Below are positions 34,612-64,000 of a DNA stretch of 64,000 nucleotides, in pieces. The notes beneath the pieces were generated by a model that saw nothing but the letters and a program-made list of their open reading frames with translations, searched no databases and was not told the DNA's origin. This DNA comes from Brienomyrus brachyistius. Its lineage: Eukaryota; Chordata; Actinopteri; Osteoglossiformes; Mormyridae. The stretch covers positions 6,315,001-6,379,000 of the forward strand of contig NC_064554.1 of assembly GCF_023856365.1 (NCBI RefSeq), written 5' to 3'. Numbering within the stretch: the first letter of the stretch is position 1; every line of letters begins with the position of its first letter. Both the position numbers and the translations under genes were made by a program.

Positions 34612-34773
34612 AGAGAGAGAGAGAGAGAGTGACGGGGGATGTATGGTGTGCTGCTGTAGCGCCGCTCTTCGTCGCCTTGTGGATGAGGGAGGGAGGCAGA
34701 AATCTGGACTTTAAGGGGCTCCGCTTATACCCCGATGGACCGAATGGAATATTATGTGTTTAAGCTCATTCGG
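34612..34773 (+). promoter_or_regulatory. Candidate 5' non-coding exon/promoter of ppfia3
   Basis: A GA repeat (34612-34630) is followed by a moderately CpG-rich block ending on a good donor, CATTCGG|GTAAGG (34773/34774). Within it ATG 34735 in good context opens MDRMEYYVFKLIR up to the donor. A fitting acceptor (CTCTTTCAG, ending about 38402) precedes the exon that contains the ppfia3 start. Assignment to ppfia3 is inference. Confidence 0.35.
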
Positions 34774-35392
34774 GTAAGGATCTGAAAACCGCCACTCCGG
34801 ATGCATGTATAATTATCACATACCCGTGTGTTCGTGCAGTGCAGGCGGAGGAAAGGCTAAATGAAGTAGGGCTGAGAACATCGGTACCAGCCGTCCATTG
34901 ATAGATTCAGGGTGAAAGACCAGCATGTATTTTCGCGCATATATATGGCAGGCTTCTCAAGGTGCCCACAGAGAGAGGGAAGGGACGTGCGGCGCCATAC
35001 CTCTTATTACTCATATACTAACCTATATATTAATGCACAGCTGGTAATTCCGCATCGACGCAGGTTTAGCTGTGTGGTTCAGAATAGATCACTTTCCTCT
35101 CCCCATCAGTGTAGTGTTTTCAGTTATTAGGCGAGTATACCGTAAATCGCGATTGAAAATACATCATTCATTACTGAAAATCGCAGCCGTGTGCCTGTAT
35201 GTCTGTCTGTATGTCTGTCTGCGTTTTTGGTGGATGTGGCTTTTCACCCAAATGGGATAGCTTGTTGTCCGTACCCGGGTCCGAGAGTCCGCATAGTGTA
35301 CAGAAATGCAGAAATAGAAGAAAAACAGCAGGTACAGGATCAGCATCAGCCCAGCCGCTACTGACTTTGGGATTAAATATGTCCGTGATACG

Positions 35393-35447
35393 TTATTATT
35401 ACGTTATTATTATTATTATTATTTTATTATTATTATTATTATTATTA
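35393..35447. repeat. (ATT)n microsatellite
   Basis: About 17 ATT trinucleotides with one interruption. Confidence 0.9.
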
Positions 35448-36609
35448 TGACAGCATGTCGTTTTTATAGCCAGTGTGTAGCGGACATAGACGTCTGAGGT
35501 TCTGTGTTTTTAAAACGATGGTGCATGTGTTATTCCTAGTGGCATCTTTATACAGACGGAGAAATTTTCAAAGGCGTCCTTATAACGTTCACGCGTTTGC
35601 TTTGCCGTGATTTCTGGGTAGCCGGGTTCATTTCAAACCGTTCATTTCGTTTTAATGCAGCGTCCGATTTGCCAGTGTTTTCAATCGTAACGAAGCTTTT
35701 AGCGTCGACGTTAGACTGCCCGTCCGGCAGTCTCGTTCGGCTACATTGTCTGGCGCTGGCTATTTATCAAGTGATAAAATGATAAAATGGTCCGCGAACG
35801 GTCTGTTCTCGTCTGATGTCCACTATTGGCCAGTCCTCTTTCTAGCAGTCGACTTGCCCTTCTCAGCATTTGGTGGTTTATGCTGCCTATTCTGCCATGC
35901 AACCCCTCCCTCCTCTCTTCCTCCTTCCCCACACCCTCTGCCTCTTTTTCTCACTCCTTTGCTTTCTCCCTCCCTCTCCCTCTTCCTCGCTCATCCTGTG
36001 TCTCCATTCGTTCTCCTCCCCAGGACCGTTCTCTTCCTTATTCTGCTTTTAATGAGCTTGTTGTAATGTGATGTGGTGTATGTGGTGCCCATGCTGTCGG
36101 TGTGCTGTTGATATCAGTCTCTGTATATGACATGGCTATAAACCTGTCACTGTGTCGTGCCTCACTTATATGCATCAGCAGCTCACCAGGATGCTATTAC
36201 TGCAATCACATTACTTTCTAGAGATGTGCAAAGGCAGGCAGCGATATACAGGTAACGGTTGTTCCTCACATTCTTCCTTCTGTTTGACACGAAAGCAATG
36301 CTGACCCTCCACACTGTCATACAGACAAAGATTTCAGCCTTACATTGCTTGTGTTTATGGATACGGTTAGTATTTCCCAGAAGCCTGTCTGTTTGCTTAA
36401 CTGACCAAACCAAAGGTTCAGCCATGCTTGGTATATTCCATAGAGTGACATCCAAGAGGACCAAAATGAATGTGTTTTGGGGATTCTTAAGATGTGTAGC
36501 ATATGAACCACAGCTCAGATTGGGTTATTCTAAGCCAACAAATTCAAGACTTTAATTATGAACTGGAATTACATTGTGAGGCAAGATTTACTGAAGTAAA
36601 GGACAAGAG

Positions 36610-37625
36610 GAAAATCCAAGGTGACAGGGAATAAGAGAAAGACTGAAGGTGGACATGAAGGTCCAGGGTGATGGAGAATAAGAGAAAGACTGAAGGTGAA
36701 CATGAAAGTCCAGGGTGATGGAGAATAAGAGAAAGACTGAAGGTGAACATGAAAGTCCAGGGTGATGGAGAATAAGATAAAGACTGAAGGTGGACATGAA
36801 GGTCCAGGGTGATGGAGAATAAGAGAAAGACTGAAGGTGGACATGAAGGTCCAGGGTGATGGAGAATAAGAGAAAGACTGAAGGTGGACATGAAGGTCCA
36901 GGGTGACAGAGAATAAGAGAGACTGAAGGCGGACATGAAGGTCCAGGGTGATGGAGAATAAGAGAGACTGAAGGTGGACATGAAGGTCCAGGGTGATGGA
37001 GAATAAGAGAGACTGAAGGTGGACATGAAGGTCCAGGGTGATGGAGAATAAGAGAAAGACTGAAGGTGGACATGAAGGTCCAGGGTGATGGAGAATAAGA
37101 GAGACTGAAGGTGGACATGAAGGTCCAGGGTGATGGAGAATAAGAGAAAGATTGAAGGTGGACATGAAGGTCCAGGGTGATGGAGAATAAGAGAGACTGA
37201 AGGTGGACATGAAGGTCCAGGGTGATGGAGAATAAGAGAAAGATTGAAGGTGGACATGAAGGTCCAGGGTGATGGAGAATAAGAGAGACTGAAGGTGGAC
37301 ATGAAGGTCCAGGGTGATGGAGAATAAGAGAGACTGAAGGTGGACATGAAGGTCCAGGGTGATGGAGAATAAGAGAAAGATTGAAGGTGGACATGAAGGT
37401 CCAGGGTGATGGAGAATAAGAGAGACTGAAGGTGGACATGAAGGTCCAGGGTGACGGAGAATAAGAGAAAGATTGAAGGTGGACATGAAGGTCCAGGGTG
37501 ATGGAGAATAAGAGAGACTGAAGGTGGACATGAAGTTCCAGGGTGACGGAGAATAAGAGAGACTGAAGGTGGACATGAAGGTCCAGGGTGATGGAGAATA
37601 AGAGAAAGCTTGAAGGTGGACAGTC
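36610..37625. repeat. Minisatellite, 43/47-bp unit, 1 kb
   Basis: About 22 copies of a purine-rich unit: GACTGAAGGTGGACATGAAG, then GTCCAGGGTGATGGAGAATA, then AGAGAAA (47 bp) or AGAG (43 bp). The two length variants are mixed irregularly. The minus strand has no stop codon in any frame over the whole array, giving three overlapping false open frames of 335-362 residues. It lies between nucb1 and the ppfia3 start, probably in ppfia3 intron 1. Confidence 0.95.
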
Positions 37626-38056
37626 TTGGGTGGGAGTCACCCACAGAATTTCAGTCTCCTGTTCAGTAAATCGTCTGACAGTGTATAATGTTTTGCTAGT
37701 TAAGGCAAAGTTAGCTGTAGGTAGTTACTGATTCTGTGATATATCTTCATCATGTGTCTCCCACTGTTTCTGTTACAATTGATATCAATAACAAGGTTAA
37801 TTGAGGACTGAAATTTTAATTCACAAGCATTATTTATATTAATAAAATGCATTTCATCTATTGTATTATTTGTTAAATTGTAAACCAATACATTTGCTCA
37901 TTTGTGATCATTATTTTGCTTAATCTATCTGCGGTTTGCACAAAGTAGCACATAGCATTAATACTGATAAAACAGAAATAAAAATCATCAACAACTAACT
38001 GAGTTATTAATTTTAAGGAAACAAGTTGAAGGCTATCTGTTTATTTACCATTTAGG

Positions 38057-38206
38057 TACAGGCAATCCCCGAGTTACGAGAGTCTGACTTACGACTCTCG
38101 TAACTTGATTATTATTATGTACTGCATTTATTTTTCTGACTTGCCTACAAATTTGAGTTAAAGATTTTGGGAACGGATTTCGTTCGTAACCTGGGTACCG
38201 CCTGTA
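38057..38206. mobile_element. Tc1/mariner-like MITE
   Basis: The 150-bp element has termini TA-CAGGCAATCCCCGAGTTACGA and, reversed, TA-CAGGCGGTACCCAGGTTACGA: 16 of 21 terminal bases match and both ends abut TA, the mariner-type target. A smaller internal palindrome (GTTACGAGAGTC / GACTCTCGTAAC) follows the left end. Confidence 0.6.
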
Positions 38207-38980
38207 TTTCTGTAACTAACTTATTTGAACGCATTTGAAAAATGGTTTGGTGTCTTGATCCAGTTTAAGGTGATTCCTGTCTCCTGTTCTGCCTCCGCCC
38301 TGTATCTGCATCTGTTCTTGAGCCTTTCCTCGGTGCTTGAGGCTCCATCATCTCGACCATGTGATTAAAGTGCTTTTCTCTGCCTCTCTCTTGTCTCTTT
38401 CAGCTGTTCTCCTCAGCTTAGTGAACCCTCTCCCCCTTTTCATCCTTCCTTCACTTCCTTCCCTTCCTTTCGAAGCCTTGGCCAGCCTTGGACCAACAGT
38501 ATAGAGCTCTGGTGTGACTTCCAGAGTCACCAGTCTGTCTGTGGGCTGCCTCCTGACTCCTCGCCCTCTGGCAGATGGACACATCTCGGAGCATCTGGGG
38601 AAAGGCAGCATCAGTCCATGTCCAGCTCGAATGTTTAGCATGATGATCTAACGCTTTGGGGCCTCTAGCAGGCAGTGACTGGGGCCCTACTGGCATGTGC
38701 TGAGGCATCTGTGGACACGGCACAGCCTGAGGGGAACCAAGGACACCAGCGAGAGTGGAAGTTCTCCGCACACTGCTGTCCACAGAGCACTGGCTGGGAA
38801 ACGGCCACCCGAACATGTAGGAGGCGCATTCACACTCTTTAAGCAGATCCGACTTTGCGCCTAAGCTGAGCTCCACATACCTGAATCTGACAGCCCCACG
38901 CTGACCGAGGAGGGAGGGAGCAGAAGAAGCCAGAGGCCAAGGAGGAGGAGCTAAGCATCCAACATTATCCCACCCTCAAG

Positions 38981-51682
<12,702 letters not shown>

Positions 51683-54600
51683 GGACCTCACCGGGGGTGA
51701 GGAGATGCTGGTGCCTTTCGCTTTATTCACCGTTGAAAGTGACACAAACCTGCAGCTTGCAGCTGCTGCTCCTAACCTCTCCTATCCTGTGCTCCTCAGG
51801 GATCACATCATCAGGCAGGTTTGCAATACCAGACACAGGACCGTCAGAACCACGCAGAAGACCTGATTGTAGGAAGTGGAGCTAACAGTCTGTGTGTCTG
51901 TCCCTCTCTGTCCATAAGTGAGCTGGGCTGGAAGCCAAGGAATCTTCGTACTCTCCAGATGGGATATCAGCCCTTAATCTGCCAGGAATGACATTTTGCT
52001 CCCTAAGGCCATTTTTGCTCCACACTGAGGCAGGTCTTCACCCGGTTCCATCTTTTATTAAAGCCAGAGTGTTCATGTAGGCCACCTAATTCAGTTTAAA
52101 GGGATCGATGAGGTCAAGATCAGATGCTACTACAGATGGGATCCTTCCAGACGTGAGCTTGGACAATTCTTACTGTCCTTACAGGGAGCTTACCCAGCTC
52201 ATGGTGGGCCGATCTGGCAGATCAGTCTGATACCCACTGAATGGGAGAGAAGGCAGAGGAGAAACAGACAGATGAAAGGATTAGCGCCATGTACAGCAGC
52301 CATTAACTTAGATAGGCTTGGAGAAGCAAAAAAAGGCAAGCAGAAAGGAAACAGAGAAAGAGAGGAGATGAGGGGACACTAGGTGACAGGGAGGTGGACA
52401 CTGGACGTCAGTCACGGTGAGACAAGGGAACACGGAGACAAGGAGGGGGACACTGGGAGACAGTCAAGGGGACACTGGGAGACAGGGAGGGTTAAACTGG
52501 GTGACAGGGTGGGGAACACTGGATGACAGTCAAGGAGAGACAAGGGGACATGGGGGGGACACTGGGAGACAGGCAGGCAGACAGTGGGTAACAGGGAGGG
52601 TTAAAGTGAAAAACAAGGAAGGGAAGAGTAGAGGATAGAAGGACAAGTTCTACTTCTGTGTTAACATGCATGACAAACAGTGAAAATTAGAGAGTATCAC
52701 ATGAAATCTAACAAAAAGCAGTTATTCAATGATGCTGAGAACTGGAGGATAAACATTTGTAAAATGTGTGCATTTGATTTTTTAATTTAATTTTTATGAG
52801 AATTATTACTATTACTATTGTATGTATTGAGTAACTGTATGTACATGTTCATTTATTACTTTAATTTATCTAGTTTTAACAAAAAAAGGATAAACGATTT
52901 TAAAACAGACAGTAAAATACGCTAATTGAATGTGAAGATTTGGTAAGAAATTGTGTGTATGATTTAAAGACAATATGAACAATTCTGAAGGTGGAAGGGT
53001 TGAAAGAGAGTGACTCTGATCGTCAAGACAATGCAAATAAAGTGGTGTGTGCTGCTTCAAATGCGATTGTGAATTGTTACTATGGCGACAGCCTGGAGTG
53101 CACACTCAAGAAGGAGTGTAGCTGGAATTGTTGCCGGAGCCATTACTGGGCTGACACTATATGGGAACAGTCTAGGTTTCCCACAAACTGTGATGGTGCC
53201 GTGGAAATGTCACCAGGCGACTGCTTGTCCCCACTACACAGGGTGTCATGTGGCTGAATCATCACCATGGTTAACCTCTACAGCCGGCCCCTTCAGCCAC
53301 AATCTCACAGTGCAGCTGAAGTATCACCAAGGCGACAGTCATATACAAGAGTGTTTAACAATGTACAGGAGCATTGGTGACATAAATGTTACTTACGCTC
53401 AGAGTTTGGTTACACCAGCAGTTTGGCACACCTTGAGCGTGACGGTCACTCTTTTCAGTGTTTTGTCACACACTCCCGCCACACATTGTATTTCTCGTGC
53501 GGAAATAACCTGGTACTGCAGCAGACACACAGGATTAATCGACACGGATGCACCTCCATTCTTGCTGTCGTTGGCGGTCGGTGCCCTAACATACCAATGC
53601 TTGGCCTTGCATTCACTTAACCACTGCAACCACTGCAACTATTGCAACTAAAAATCACTTAACCACTGCCTCCATTCCACAGCTAAGTAGTTGCCACCTG
53701 CAAAGCCCAGGTTTCCACTAACTGCACATGAGAAACGACCTACATCACTGTATTAATGTAAGGTAACTTAGCATCAGTCTTTTAGTAATTAACAGTAGCC
53801 AGTATTACTGTAAGATTTTGTAGCAATGAGAATCAGCTTAGCCTCACTGTAGCAGTGTGAAATAGCTTAGCGTCGGTGTAGCTTTTATAGACAGCTTAGT
53901 GTTTGTGTAGTAATGTAAGATAATGAGAAACAGATTTGAAAAATGGGTGTGTTGGGGATCTGTTTGGAATTAATCCCTGTTCACCAGAGCTCTCAATCTC
54001 ACTGCCTGTGCTTTTCTACTATGGAGCTCATCCCATGTCTGAAGGTAGGGAGATGCTGTTCAGCTGTAAACGACACAGCCATCTTCTAGTGCTCGCATGT
54101 CACCGACTCATGGGGCAGCCAGCAGGGAGTCAGTAAGAGTCGGTGAGTAAGAGAGGAGTCAGAGAGAGTCGGCAAGAGTCAGACCGCAGCTTGCTGACAG
54201 AAACTCATCCTGATGTTATTGGTAACTGATTCCCTATGATTGTCTCTGATTCACTGTAAATGCGGGTGGGGGCAGAGAGAGAGGGAGGAAAGAAATGAGG
54301 AGGTTCCGGGGGTCAGTTGGGGTTAATCTGTGAATTTTCTCGGATGACGCACGCCCCCATTACCCCACCTCATCTCCCCCCCCCCCCCCCCCCCCCCATT
54401 GCATCTCATTCGCACTGTGAGCACGCGAAGGTCAGACTGCAGCCTGCCTACCCCTCGCACTGCCTGCCACACCTACACAGGTAAAAACCTCCCCCATTTT
54501 ACCTGCATTTTAATTGCGTGTGTATGTGTGGGGAGGAGGGGGGGGGGGTTACCCAGCAGGACACCTGTGCTTCAGCCTGGCACTCCGTGCATCTGTAGAG

Positions 54601-54690
54601 CTTGGAGTTCAGTGTTTAGCACTCAGCAGATGTGCCTCCGTCGGCTTGTATCTGTCCGTTTCCATACACGGGAGATGTGTTGATTTTGGT
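51683..54690. other. ppfia3 3' region and intergenic sequence
   Basis: Likely ppfia3 3' UTR with ATTAAA at 52057-52062 and AATAAA at 53036-53041. A degenerate purine-rich minisatellite (52376-52620, theme GGGACACTGGGAGACAGG) follows. A 570-bp open frame at 53082-53651 matches nothing recognised. A C homopolymer lies at about 54376-54398. Confidence 0.5.
52376..52620. repeat. Degenerate purine-rich minisatellite
   Basis: Variable units of about 22-30 bp on the theme GGGGACACTGGGAGACAGGG. It is probably in or just past the ppfia3 3' UTR. Confidence 0.75.
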
Positions 54691-54694
54691 ACCG

Positions 54695-55010
54695 GGAATC
54701 TTGTCTCTGGTGGAGCAGTGAACAACACTGCTGTCCCACACTTCTGCATGTGTGTGGAGTTTACATGTTCTCCTCATGTTGTTGTGGGGTTTCCTCGGGG
54801 GACTCTAGTTCCCTCCACCCCATGAAGTCCAAAAACATGCTAGGGTTAATTGGAGATACCAAATAGCCCATAAGTATGTGTGTGTGAGTGCTGATGTATG
54901 AGTGTGCCCTGTGACAGGCTGGTGCCCCATCCAGGGCTGTTCCCTACTTTGCACCTATAGCTTCCAAGTTAAGTGACCCGGAATAGGACAAGTGGGTACA
55001 GATATTGGAT
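54695..55010 (+). mobile_element. Old SINE copy, same family
   Basis: GTGGAGTTTACATGTTCTCC, GTCCAAAAACATGCTAGGG, and a decayed GGATAGATG tail match the copies at 5959 and 14200 with many substitutions; the B box is not intact. A fourth, older member of the family. Confidence 0.75.
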
Positions 55011-55827
55011 AGATGTAACTGTGCACTGTTCAGCTGTATTGTTGGCCACTGTGACTTCAGTGTTGGTCTGGATTGATGCCTTATGTGTTGCTGGAGGTGT
55101 GGTATGGGCTATGGCTGTGGATAAAATGAGAGACTGCTAGAATGTAGCCAACTGCAACAACATGGGGAAGATATTCAGTGTAGAAAGGCAAATGGGACCC
55201 TGTCCTACATCGGGAAGCCAGTCAGACCTCAAGGAACGAAAACGGAGGCAAAGAACATGGAGATTCTTAAACAGCAAAGTGTTTGGAGGGTCAGGAGAGC
55301 AGATGTGGCAGACAATTTGTGCTTAAGAAGTTCAAACAACAGATTTAATACACTGAGATTATAGCATACAGCGGGTTGGTTGAGCTTTGCACACATACAC
55401 ACACACACAGACAGACAGACGCACACAAATCTACACACACCACACCAAGATATAGATAGTCAGACAGAGAGACAGACACAGCCAGAGCTGTACACATATG
55501 ATTTATGCAAGCTGACAGTGAGGCTTGCGAGATGCTTGATCCTAACCTGCACCTTGATGCCCTGTTGGTGTGGTCAGGGCTGCCCACCATAAGCGGCTCC
55601 AATCACAGCGCTTGTTCCTGGCGTGCTGGTGCCAGGGAATTATGGGATTATATCTCCATCTCTCTGAAAAGCTCACAGCAAACAATCAGCCGTTGAAAGT
55701 AATCCTACTAAGCACACAGATACAGAAACATATATAAACACACAAATGATATTATATATACACACAGACGCAGACTAATGGCATACTGTACAGAAGTCTT
55801 AGGCAGTTCAAAGAAATGTTTAAAGCA

Positions 55828-56135
55828 AACAAACAAACAAATTTATTTTTATATAGCGCATTATCACAACATTACATTGTCTCAAAGCGCTTTACAGCAT
55901 CCCCACCCAAAGCCCCCAGTGAGTAAGCCAGAGGCGACAGTGGCAAGGAAAAACTCCCTAGAAGGAAGAAACCTTGAGAGGGACCAGACTCAAAGGGGGA
56001 GCCCATCCTCCAGGGGCTGGCAGGGATAGTCAAATAGAGAGAGGAGAGCAAGGAAGATGATAAGCCAATGCCGAAGCCGAGTCTTCTTCCAATTGCCAGG
56101 CAACCAGAGGTAAGGCAGCGGGTCATACATGGAAG
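55828..56135. mobile_element. Dispersed fish repeat ('TATATAGCGC' family)
   Basis: Begins TTTATTTTTATATAGCGC and continues CTCAAAGCGCTTTACAG, GGCGACAGTGGCAAGG, AAAACTCCCTAGAAGGAAG and AACCTTGAGAGGGACCAG. I recognise these phrases as a widespread fish interspersed repeat; I cannot give its class with certainty. It makes short open frames on both strands, none of them a gene. Confidence 0.6.
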
Positions 56136-56589
56136 ATTTTGAAACGGCTAAGCTAACACACTTTGACAAGCATAATAGCATAGTTTTACACCAACATTAA
56201 TATCACTTTTGCACAGTACTGTCTATAAATATATACACACATTTTATATATACACACAGATACTGACAAGTACATAATCATATATTCACACATTTTATAT
56301 ATACACACATACAGACAAGTACATAAACATAAATTCACACATTTTATATATAAACACATGCAGACATGTTTGTAGCCCCATAGCCTGTGCCCCCTGTTTA
56401 AAAAATAAAAATAACAAAAATAGGACATTCTCAAAATAAAATGCTTAAAAACAACTAATCAACTTGCATAACATTCACAAATATGGTCTGGTTTACATCC
56501 CAATAGTCACAAGTTGCTAACCAAACACAAATCAATTTCTGAAAGTTTTACTTACACAGATGTATGTATGTGTATGTTGATGCTTCCAT

Positions 56590-57115
56590 GTCCCACTCTC
56601 GCCAGTGTGGGGAAACAATTAAAAAGGCCAATAGGATGTTGGGTTACATCTCTAGGTGTGTGGAGTTTAAGTCAAGGGAGGTGATGCTACAATTATACAA
56701 TTCCTTGGTATGACCCCACCTAGAATAGTGTGTGCAGGTTTGGTCATCATACTTTAAAAAGGACATTGTTGCCTTGGAAAGGGTTCAACATAGGGTTACA
56801 GGAATGATTCCTGGTCTTAGGGGAATGTCTTATGAGGAGAGGTTAGCTGAGCTGAATCTGTTCAGCCTTGAGCAAAGGAGACTAAGGGGGGACGTGATCC
56901 AGGTATATAAGATTCTAACAGGTCTGGATGCTGTTCAGCTAAATGGCTACTTCAATATTAGTTTAAATATAATTTAAAATGAGTTTGAGGAAGCACTTCT
57001 TTACACAGCGTGCAGTCAGAGTATGGAATAGTCTTCCTGTTAGTGTAGCGCAAGCTAAAACCCTGGGTTCCTTTAAACCAGAGCTAGGTAAGATTTTAAC
57101 AACTCTGAGCTATTA
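56590..57115 (+). mobile_element. LINE 3' fragment (reverse-transcriptase C-terminal region)
   Basis: Translation of 56732-56977 gives VWSSYFKKDIVALERVQHRV, then GMSYEERLAELNLFSLEQRR and LRGDVIQVYKILTGLDAVQL, the well-known C-terminal end of non-LTR retrotransposon ORF2. It continues, after frame breaks, into sequence resembling RVWNSLP (VEYSLPVSVAQAKTLGSFK). There is no intact ORF, so this is a dead 5'-truncated copy. Confidence 0.8.
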
Positions 57116-59340
57116 GTAAAGTTTCCCCCAAACGAGTTTAATGGGCCCAATGGCCTCCTCTCGGTTGTCAATGTCTTATGTAGATAAACATACTCAAACT
57201 GTAAAGCAATGGCATTGTGTTTTTCTCTTGGCATTATAAGCCTTCTCCCTGCTACTGTGCAAAAAAACATTATTTTCAAAGCTTTGACCTTCAACAAGAA
57301 GTGATATAAATCTTGTCTTGATCAGTTCCAAGACCACGGCATTTGGTCAGCTTTTCCCACAGTACGTCCAGATTACCCAGTCTTGAATACTGGAAATAAA
57401 AGTGTAAAAAGTGCTTCAGTGGGATTTAATTGTAGTTTATTCTGCTTAATTCCATTCCTGGCTCTGTATCCTAATTTTAAAAACTGAATACCGGTCTGCT
57501 TTCCCCACCGAGCGGCCAGCTACGGATGCGGCAACAGTGACCTGTGCGAGGAAGCTTTAAAAAAAGTTGGGGTCTGTGATATACTGTTGAATTTGTCATT
57601 TTACTGGCTATTTGTTTCTTCCTGAATTCAAGGAGCTGCGGGTTAGCTGGGTGGCTGAGAAATCCATCAAAAGGGAGGGTCAATAATCCCCCTGTTATGA
57701 GGCAGTTGTGTGAAAACCCTTCCCATTCAGCAAAGACTAAATGGTCTGACACGGAGCAGGGCTTATTTTGTTCAGTAGGCCAAGAGTTCCACACTGAATG
57801 CTGTTAACCGTGTGTATACACAGTGTACCTGCTGAAATCCACTAGGTGAATATGGAGGAAGTCCCAGAGGGTTACATTTTGCAGTTTGGCCATTTTAGCT
57901 CATTTTTAGGATTACGAAGGATATCGATCATTGGACCCTTACGCAGACACACATGCCGAGATCAGCGATGACTGCTCTGCTATTCATGTAAACAAACGAT
58001 AAGTGCACAGAGAGTGCACATTTTGACTGGCAGCCATATTGAAATTTTATTATTTTTCATTACTATTGTTATTTAAGTGGATTTTTGACCAGATGATGTT
58101 TTTATCGTTTATTATTTATCGTTATAATTTTTTTTAAAGCCTGTTAACTGGAAGACATGCTAGAGGGGTGCAGGCAAAGGGCCCATCTTATATATATACA
58201 GACACATTCAGACAAGTACATAAACACATATTCACACATTTTATATATATATACACGCATACAGGCATGTATTCACACATTTTATATATGCACACATTTA
58301 CAGAAGTATAAAAATGCATACACCAAATATACATATACTGTATATATACACACAGAGATATGGTTTTTGATATAAAAGTTGTTGGTTTTTTTGGTGTCCA
58401 TGTATACAATCACACAAACATGCATGGACAGACGCACACAAAGATACACACAGATATATATACACAGGGATACACACAGAGATACAGCAACTGAATGTGG
58501 CTATAGCATGGCCCACTGTGCTCATAAACCACCACACACACTGAGGCCCCCTGGCAGCCCATGCTGCTGCTGGACCAATTCTGTATGTTTATTTATGTCC
58601 AGACTCAGCTGCTACTGCTAGCATGCTGGTAAGACACATAGACACACAAAGACACAGACAGACACAGGCACACACAAACAGACGCATGCATACACACAGA
58701 CACACACAGACAGACAGACACACACAGTCAGACACAGACACACACAGACAAACAGATGCAGACATACCCAGTCAGACACAGACACACACAGGCAGACACA
58801 GAGACACACAGACAAACAGATGCAGACATACCCAGTCAGACACTGACTCACACAGGCTGACACAGACACACACAGGCAGACACACAGACACACAGACAAA
58901 CAGATGCAGACATACCCAGTCAGACACTGACTCACACAGATACACACAGACAGAGACAGACACACTGCCCCCCATCTGCACAGCTCTCTCATCCTCGTAT
59001 CCTCATGTCACTCCCAAAGGACGGTATAATGGCTCCGATGCTCTGCCCCATAGGATGGTGAGCCTTCACATAGCCTCTGGAGTGGGACATCAGCCCCAGG
59101 GCCGAGGACTTCCTGTATGGTTTAATTAGCATGCTGTTGGTCTCTCATGTCTGGATTCCATGGCCCGTGGCAAGTGCACACACCACATTCCAATCAATGA
59201 CATTACAAGCTTCCGGGAAACTTAAAACCAAACTGGGCATCAGTGCCTGTCATTCGCTGTGTCTGCTATGGACATAAATCACCAGGAGTGAGCCCAGCTG
59301 TGGCAATGCCTCATGCAGACTGAGCAAAAGGAATGCCTCA
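57116..59340. other. Intergenic region upstream of the transporter gene
   Basis: AT-rich to about 58.2 kb, with short repeats of 'tatacacacagac' type at 56220-56360 and 58190-58340, and a CAGACACA-rich tandem tract at 58625-58965. Upstream non-coding exons of the transporter may lie here but none could be fixed. Confidence 0.45.
58625..58965. repeat. Degenerate (CAGACACA)n tandem repeat
   Basis: CAGACACACACAGACA-type units with longer 50-90-bp super-repeats carrying AACAGATGCAGACATACCC. Open frames on both strands are artefacts. Confidence 0.85.
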
Positions 59341-59367
59341 AGCTTTGTCTCTGTGCCTTCCTGCAGG

Positions 59368-64000
<4,633 letters not shown>

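Noticed and set aside
36556..37644. Three overlapping minus-strand open frames of 335-362 residues
   Set aside because: They are translations of a 43/47-bp tandem repeat lacking stops in every frame; no start context, splice sites or family similarity.
56732..56977. Small independent gene with a YEERL...LFSLEQRR motif
   Set aside because: The motif is the C-terminal end of a LINE reverse transcriptase ORF; the copy is truncated and frame-broken.
58623..59129. 168-residue open frame rich in His/Thr/Gln
   Set aside because: Translation of a CAGACACA tandem tract; open on both strands.

Overview
The window is nuclear DNA from a bony fish, most likely a teleost. Every gene is split by GT-AG introns with short exons, the proteins are vertebrate-type, and the dispersed repeats (a tRNA-headed SINE ending in ATGG repeats, hAT and Tc1/mariner-like MITEs, a LINE 3' fragment) are of kinds common in fish. 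An exact species cannot be read from the sequence. All exon models below were built by eye from splice sites, reading phase and similarity to remembered vertebrate families.

Layout. 1-4.5 kb: no recognised gene; a hAT-like MITE, minisatellites and microsatellites. 4.5-7.5 kb (+): a PRY-SPRY (B30.2) protein gene whose 3' exons are clear and whose 5' exons are tentative; a SINE sits in its intron. 8.1-10.5 kb (-): akt1s1 (PRAS40, mTORC1 inhibitor), tail-to-tail with the SPRY gene. 10.5-12.1 kb: a GC-rich, probably bidirectional promoter. 12.1-21.4 kb (+): tbc1d17, a Rab GTPase-activating protein with 17 coding exons. 21.4-24.6 kb: minisatellites. 24.8-26.2 kb (+): a D-type cyclin, probably ccndx. 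27.6-32.0 kb (+): nucb1 (nucleobindin-1). 32.0-38.4 kb: intergenic and probable 5' non-coding part of the next gene, with a 1-kb minisatellite. 39.0-51.7 kb (+): ppfia3 (liprin-alpha-3), 30 coding exons including the PDZ-ligand terminal exon. 51.7-59.3 kb: intergenic, repeats. 59.4-64.0 kb (+): an EAAT2-like glutamate transporter gene (slc1a family) running off the window end.

The akt1s1/tbc1d17 head-to-head pair, nucb1 and ppfia3 also lie on human 19q13.3, so this is a conserved chromosomal block rather than a co-regulated pathway. Liprin-alpha-3 and the glutamate transporter both act at synapses. The most striking non-genic property is the density of unrelated tandem arrays (about twenty in 64 kb), many filling introns, together with telomere-like TAACCC tracts; this hints at a subtelomeric or otherwise minisatellite-prone location. 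I found no evidence of a new multi-gene system; the best leads are two GC-AG introns in ppfia3, an intronic array of KLF/Sp-type CACCC boxes, an orphan multi-CCAAT promoter, and minisatellite sharing between two nucb1 introns.
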